DNA from: Diphasiastrum complanatum
Lineage: Eukaryota > Streptophyta > Lycopodiopsida > Lycopodiales > Lycopodiaceae
NCBI GenBank assembly: GCA_029204225.1
Contig: CM055092.1
Coordinates: 85,030,694 to 85,094,693 of the forward strand
DNA: 64,000 nucleotides
Reading direction: 5' to 3'
Made by a program: the position numbers and the translations under genes. Position 1 is the first letter of the stretch. The number at the start of each line of letters is the position of its first letter. The notes beneath the pieces are model-generated. The model saw only the letters and a program-made list of their open reading frames with translations, searched no databases and had not been told where the DNA came from. Shown here one piece after another: positions 63,430 to 64,000 of the stretch.

Positions 63430-64000
63430 CTGAAGTTCATCAAGCGCAAGTATGCATTAGGACATGATTTGATAAGAATTATAATGATCTAGTAATAAAC
63501 TCATCAAGTTAGAGACCTTATATGAAAAGGGGTTAATAAATCGCAACTTGACAGTCTCTCAGTCTAGACTCAGCTGTCCAGGTCCGGACAGCTCAGTTCC
63601 GTTTCATTACAAAAATATTATATGTACACTAAGGAATAAATATTGTGTTCAAAAACTCATCCACTTCAAGACAAATAAGATAAACACCTATCTTTTGAAA
63701 CTCATGTACTCATGCATTCTTTCACCTCACATGAATGCCGTGTGGAAATTAGGACCTCCGACTTCCCAAAAGATTCAATTGTCTCTTGATCTTTCTAACA
63801 ATGATAGCTTCATTCCACAAGTTTTTGCACATTTGCATCAACATAGCAACCATGAAATTTTTTCTGTCGAAAGAAAGATGGGGGTAACAATTTGAGTAGT
63901 TCTGATAGTACAAATTTCAAGCTTGTCAAACTCAATACATAAAAAAAGAACCCACTAAGATCCAGAGGAGGATTTGATGAATTGCAGCGAATCATAAGCT
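63430..64000 (-). other. Probable intron of the RING gene
   Basis: Lies upstream of the first visible RING-gene exon on the minus strand. I found no match to the expected preceding exon (the ALGLLRILIYK region of AIRP2-type proteins), so it is probably intron up to the window end. Confidence 0.5.

Noticed and set aside
1-64000. tRNA, rRNA, snRNA genes or CRISPR arrays
   Set aside because: I saw no tRNA A/B box pairs, snRNA promoter elements or regularly spaced identical repeats of CRISPR type. The regular 25-bp array at 52 kb has no spacers.

Overview
This is a stretch of nuclear DNA from a large-genome land plant. Two host genes with canonical GT-AG introns are recognisable, both on the minus strand: a plant replicative DNA ligase 1 (LIG1) at 7300-23915 and an AIRP2-type RING-HC E3 ubiquitin ligase at 62263-63429. 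Most of the rest is decayed Ty1/copia and Ty3/gypsy retrotransposon DNA. The roughly 13 kb first LIG1 intron and the deep transposon nesting suggest a repeat-rich genome (fern, gymnosperm or large angiosperm), but I cannot name the species.

Layout. 1-231: a possible last exon pair of an unknown plus-strand gene. 600-5400: remains of a gypsy element, an inverted LTR-like repeat and a near-perfect 139-bp tandem duplication. 7300-10688: LIG1 exons 2-7 (exon 6 holds the catalytic lysine motif). 10689-23641: LIG1 intron 1, which contains a gypsy integrase/LTR fragment (12.4-13.4 kb), a long Athila/Tat-like gypsy element in antisense orientation (about 13.8-23.1 kb, with an extra coding region after pol) and a small gag zinc-knuckle fragment. 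23642-23915: LIG1 exon 1 with its start codon. 24-26.3 kb: LIG1 upstream DNA and unassigned sequence. 26.3-29.4 kb: a decayed minus-strand chromovirus with a visible chromodomain. 29.9-38 kb: a minus-strand Athila-like element, again with a decayed reading frame after pol.

38.9-59.6 kb is a five-deep nest. A minus-strand copia element (A) is split between integrase and reverse transcriptase by a second copia element (B, LTRs 40808-41637 and 55372-56185). B is split between gag and its zinc knuckle by a gypsy element (C, LTRs 43630-44796 and 52778-53929, TSD CCTCC). C holds a 5'-truncated plus-strand chromovirus (D, about 46.05-51.11 kb), and D holds a 791-bp foldback MITE (46894-47684).

59.6-62.2 kb is AT-rich with homopolymers and no recognised gene. 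The RING gene follows; its 5' exons lie beyond position 64000. LIG1 exons after exon 7 are not found in the window.

The two host genes are unrelated in function: LIG1 seals nicks in DNA replication and repair, and AIRP2-type RING proteins act in ubiquitination. No operon-like logic applies. The transposons are almost all inactivated by stops, frameshifts and deletions. The points most worth a second look are the nest, the post-pol coding region of the intronic Athila-like element, the cluster of ten TTCnnGAA palindromes just before it, and the 25-bp minisatellite inside the gag leader of element C.
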